This document shows positions 43,463-44,697 of a DNA stretch of 44,697 nucleotides, piece by piece. The stretch covers positions 1-44,697 of the forward strand of contig JAQXBV010000086.1 in NCBI GenBank assembly GCA_029252195.1. The letters are read 5' to 3'. The notes beneath the pieces were generated by a model. That model was not told where the DNA came from, ran no database searches, and saw only the letters and a program-made list of their open reading frames with translations. Position numbers and translations under genes: made by a program. This stretch comes from Yoonia sp. (lineage in GTDB: Bacteria; Pseudomonadota; Alphaproteobacteria; Rhodobacterales; Rhodobacteraceae). How positions within the stretch are numbered: position 1 is the stretch's first letter; every line of letters begins with the position of its first letter.

Positions 43463-44350
43463 TTAGTTCGTGACGAAATAAGCGTCGCTAAAACCGAGGG
43501 CCTTCACTTTGGCTAGGATGGCCGCGCGGTCTGCTTCGGTGGGGGCTGGGCCTACGACAACGCGCCAGAAGCTGCGCCCTTGGCTTTCCTGAGCAATGAC
43601 TTTTGCAGACATCCCGTCGCCGCGCAGTTTATCTGCCGTCGTGGTCGCATTGGCCTCGATGCTAAATATCCCGATCTGGATGAACGGCTTTGACAGGGTC
43701 GAGGCTTGTGGGGCGGGTCTTGGCGCGGCGGGCGCAGGGGCCGGCGCGGCGGCGGACTCTGCCGCCGCAAGCTCTGCGGTTTCAATAGCCGCCGCAGCAC
43801 CCGCAATCGGATCCAGCGGCGTTGCAGCGATGTCCTCTGGCTCGCCAAAATCGGTCGTGGCTTCGGGGGCGGCCGTAACGGGCGCTTCTTGACGGCGCAA
43901 TGCGGTCACGTTCAATGTCGCTGGCGCGCCCGCCAACAGGCCCAAGGCTTCGGCTGCGTCCGACGATACTTGCAAAGCAGGGCCCGGATTTTCGCGCTCA
44001 CGGCGGAACAGGGCACCAATCACGAATTTGCCATTGGCCTCATTGCGGATGATCACGCGCTCGGGGTCGGTAACTGTGGGGTGAGCCACCCAAACACCGC
44101 CCAAAGACGGGCGGCCATCCCAAAGGCCCGCACCAGTGATTTGAAACACATCAGGCGCTTCCACGTCGCGCTCGACCAACTGTGTGGTGCCGCTTACGGA
44201 GGCAGCGGGCGCAGCAGCGCTGCCTGGGTCCGTCGCAGGGGGGGCGAGGCTGAATTTGCCGTTTTCATCACAGGCACTCAGCCCCATTGCCGCGATCAGA
44301 ATGATCGACATATGCGCCTGTTTCAAAAGAATAATCCCTCTACCCGACAT
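43463..44350 (-). CDS. Lipoprotein with degenerate RlpA-like barrel and C-terminal SPOR domain
   Basis: 295 residues. The N-terminal signal ends in a lipobox (MGLSAC, Cys27), so it is probably anchored to a membrane as a lipoprotein. Residues about 60-155 resemble the RlpA double-psi barrel (VIIRNEANGKFVIGALF and DAAEALGLLAG), but the 'DRGP' aspartate of active RlpA is replaced by RREREN. An alanine/proline-rich linker leads to a SPOR domain (about 220-295, IQIGIFSIEANATTTADKL and SFWRVVVGP) that binds denuded glycan at division sites. It heads the operon with the carboxypeptidase, tmk, holB and tatD, so a wall-related role is likely. Confidence 0.85.
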   Translation of the reverse strand: MSGRGIILLKQAHMSIILIAAMGLSACDENGKFSLAPPATDPGSAAAPAASVSGTTQLVERDVEAPDVFQITGAGLWDGRPSLGGVWVAHPTVTDPERVIIRNEANGKFVIGALFRRERENPGPALQVSSDAAEALGLLAGAPATLNVTALRRQEAPVTAAPEATTDFGEPEDIAATPLDPIAGAAAAIETAELAAAESAAAPAPAPAAPRPAPQASTLSKPFIQIGIFSIEANATTTADKLRGDGMSAKVIAQESQGRSFWRVVVGPAPTEADRAAILAKVKALGFSDAYFVTN

Positions 44351-44399
44351 CTTTGGCCTCTGTCCTAAAAGCGTGCTCTGCTGTATCCGGAGCGGCCTG

Positions 44400-44428
44400 T
44401 TTATAGGCTATTTCACGCATCATGTTAC
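44400..44428 (-). promoter_or_regulatory. Candidate promoter of the SPOR-dac-tmk-holB-tatD operon
   Basis: On the minus strand GTAACA (44428-44423), 17-base spacer, TATAAA (44405-44400), about 50 bases before the lipoprotein start. The rest of 44351-44599 shows no gene I can support. Confidence 0.5.
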
Positions 44429-44599
44429 ATGCAGCTTTCGCGGTGCGTCAGTCAACGCCACGCGAAATTCTGCCATTCTTGCCAAACTCTAACCTGTGAC
44501 GCAACATTTTGGAAGGCACCGTCGCATTTTGTCGGCGGATTTCCCCAACGCAGGTATGGCCTTTCCGAATCAGATTTCTACCGATAAGAAGCCCGCAAC

Positions 44600-44689
44600 G
44601 GAGGCTTGGCAGAGTGGTCGAATGCACCGGTCTTGAAAACCGACGAGGGTGAAAGTCCTCCCAGGGTTCGAATCCCTGAGCCTCCGCCA
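44600..44689 (+). tRNA. tRNA-Ser (anticodon TGA)
   Basis: Acceptor stem GGAGGCT (44600-44606) pairs with AGCCTCC (44679-44685), discriminator G, CCA encoded (44687-44689). The anticodon loop is CTTGAAA with anticodon TGA. A long variable arm (CGAGGGTGAAAGTCCTC region) and GGTTCGAATCC T-loop fit a class II tRNA-Ser reading UCA/UCG-type codons. Confidence 0.97.
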
Positions 44690-44697
44690 TTACTCCT

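Noticed and set aside
44448-44690. Minus-strand reading frame of 80 codons across the tRNA-Ser
   Set aside because: It is the well-known spurious frame antisense to tRNA-Ser (with the GFEPWEDFHPRRFSRP wording) and has no independent support.

Overview
The window looks like chromosomal DNA of a Roseobacter-clade alphaproteobacterium (Rhodobacteraceae). I infer this from moderately GC-rich coding sequence, a SAM-II riboswitch in front of metZ, a DUF6446-type gene between glyQ and glyS, a folB-folP-glmM operon, a CtrA-type TTAA-N7-TTAA site, and an aa3-type ctaD near a DUF2244 gene. I cannot name genus or species. Most of the region is ordinary core metabolism. I see no prophage, CRISPR array or rRNA. 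The only hint of a mobile element is a short reading frame cut by the left edge.

Layout. 1-140: edge of a possible IS630-type transposase. 141-5867 (+): metZ behind a promoter, SAM-II riboswitch and terminator; folE2; trkH coupled to a TPP enzyme resembling 5-guanidino-2-oxopentanoate decarboxylase. 5906-7693 (-): exported SPOR/peptidoglycan-binding protein with a dead trypsin-like domain. 7870-14102 (+): glyQ, a small membrane protein, glyS, and a divergent pyruvate phosphate dikinase paralogue. 14203-18250 (+): SleB-type hydrolase, then folB-folP-glmM. 18247-20256 (-): EamA transporter and ilvC. 20389-22493 (+): two overlapping Lrp/AsnC regulators and a class V aminotransferase. 22490-24510: UbiH-type hydroxylase (-) and a GntR regulator (+). 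24464-27587 (-): CtrA-site-associated glycosyltransferase and carA. 27768-31420: yqeY (+), then DUF2244, ctaD and lipB (-). 31421-32337: a divergent pair of broken genes (LytTR regulator and DUF2306 membrane protein). 32358-37916 (+): tRNA-Leu and a four-gene polyamine-type ABC importer with two enlarged permeases. 37913-44350 (-): AEC transporter, then a compact run of a PhnP-like hydrolase, tatD, holB, tmk, a D-Ala-D-Ala carboxypeptidase and an RlpA/SPOR-like lipoprotein. 44600-44689 (+): tRNA-Ser.

Functional threads. Methionine supply (metZ with SAM sensing), folate synthesis (folE2, folB, folP), branched-chain amino acids (ilvC with adjacent Lrp genes), pyrimidine and arginine precursors (carA, tmk), and cell-wall precursor and remodelling genes (glmM, SleB, the carboxypeptidase, two SPOR-type proteins) dominate. 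Several genes are translationally coupled by 4-base start/stop overlaps.

Most unusual points: a pseudoprotease lacking all three catalytic residues; a FolB fused to a degenerate amino-acid-kinase-like domain; a PPDK paralogue with an eroded ATP-grasp half but intact phosphohistidine and PEP domains; a glycosyltransferase with a GspE-N/MshEN-like N-terminus preceded by a CtrA-type site and a perfect 14-bp hairpin that buries its start codon; a four-copy dispersed palindrome; and the paired decay of the LytTR/DUF2306 locus. Starts were chosen by family length and ribosome-binding sites. No database search was run, so family names rest on motif recognition.
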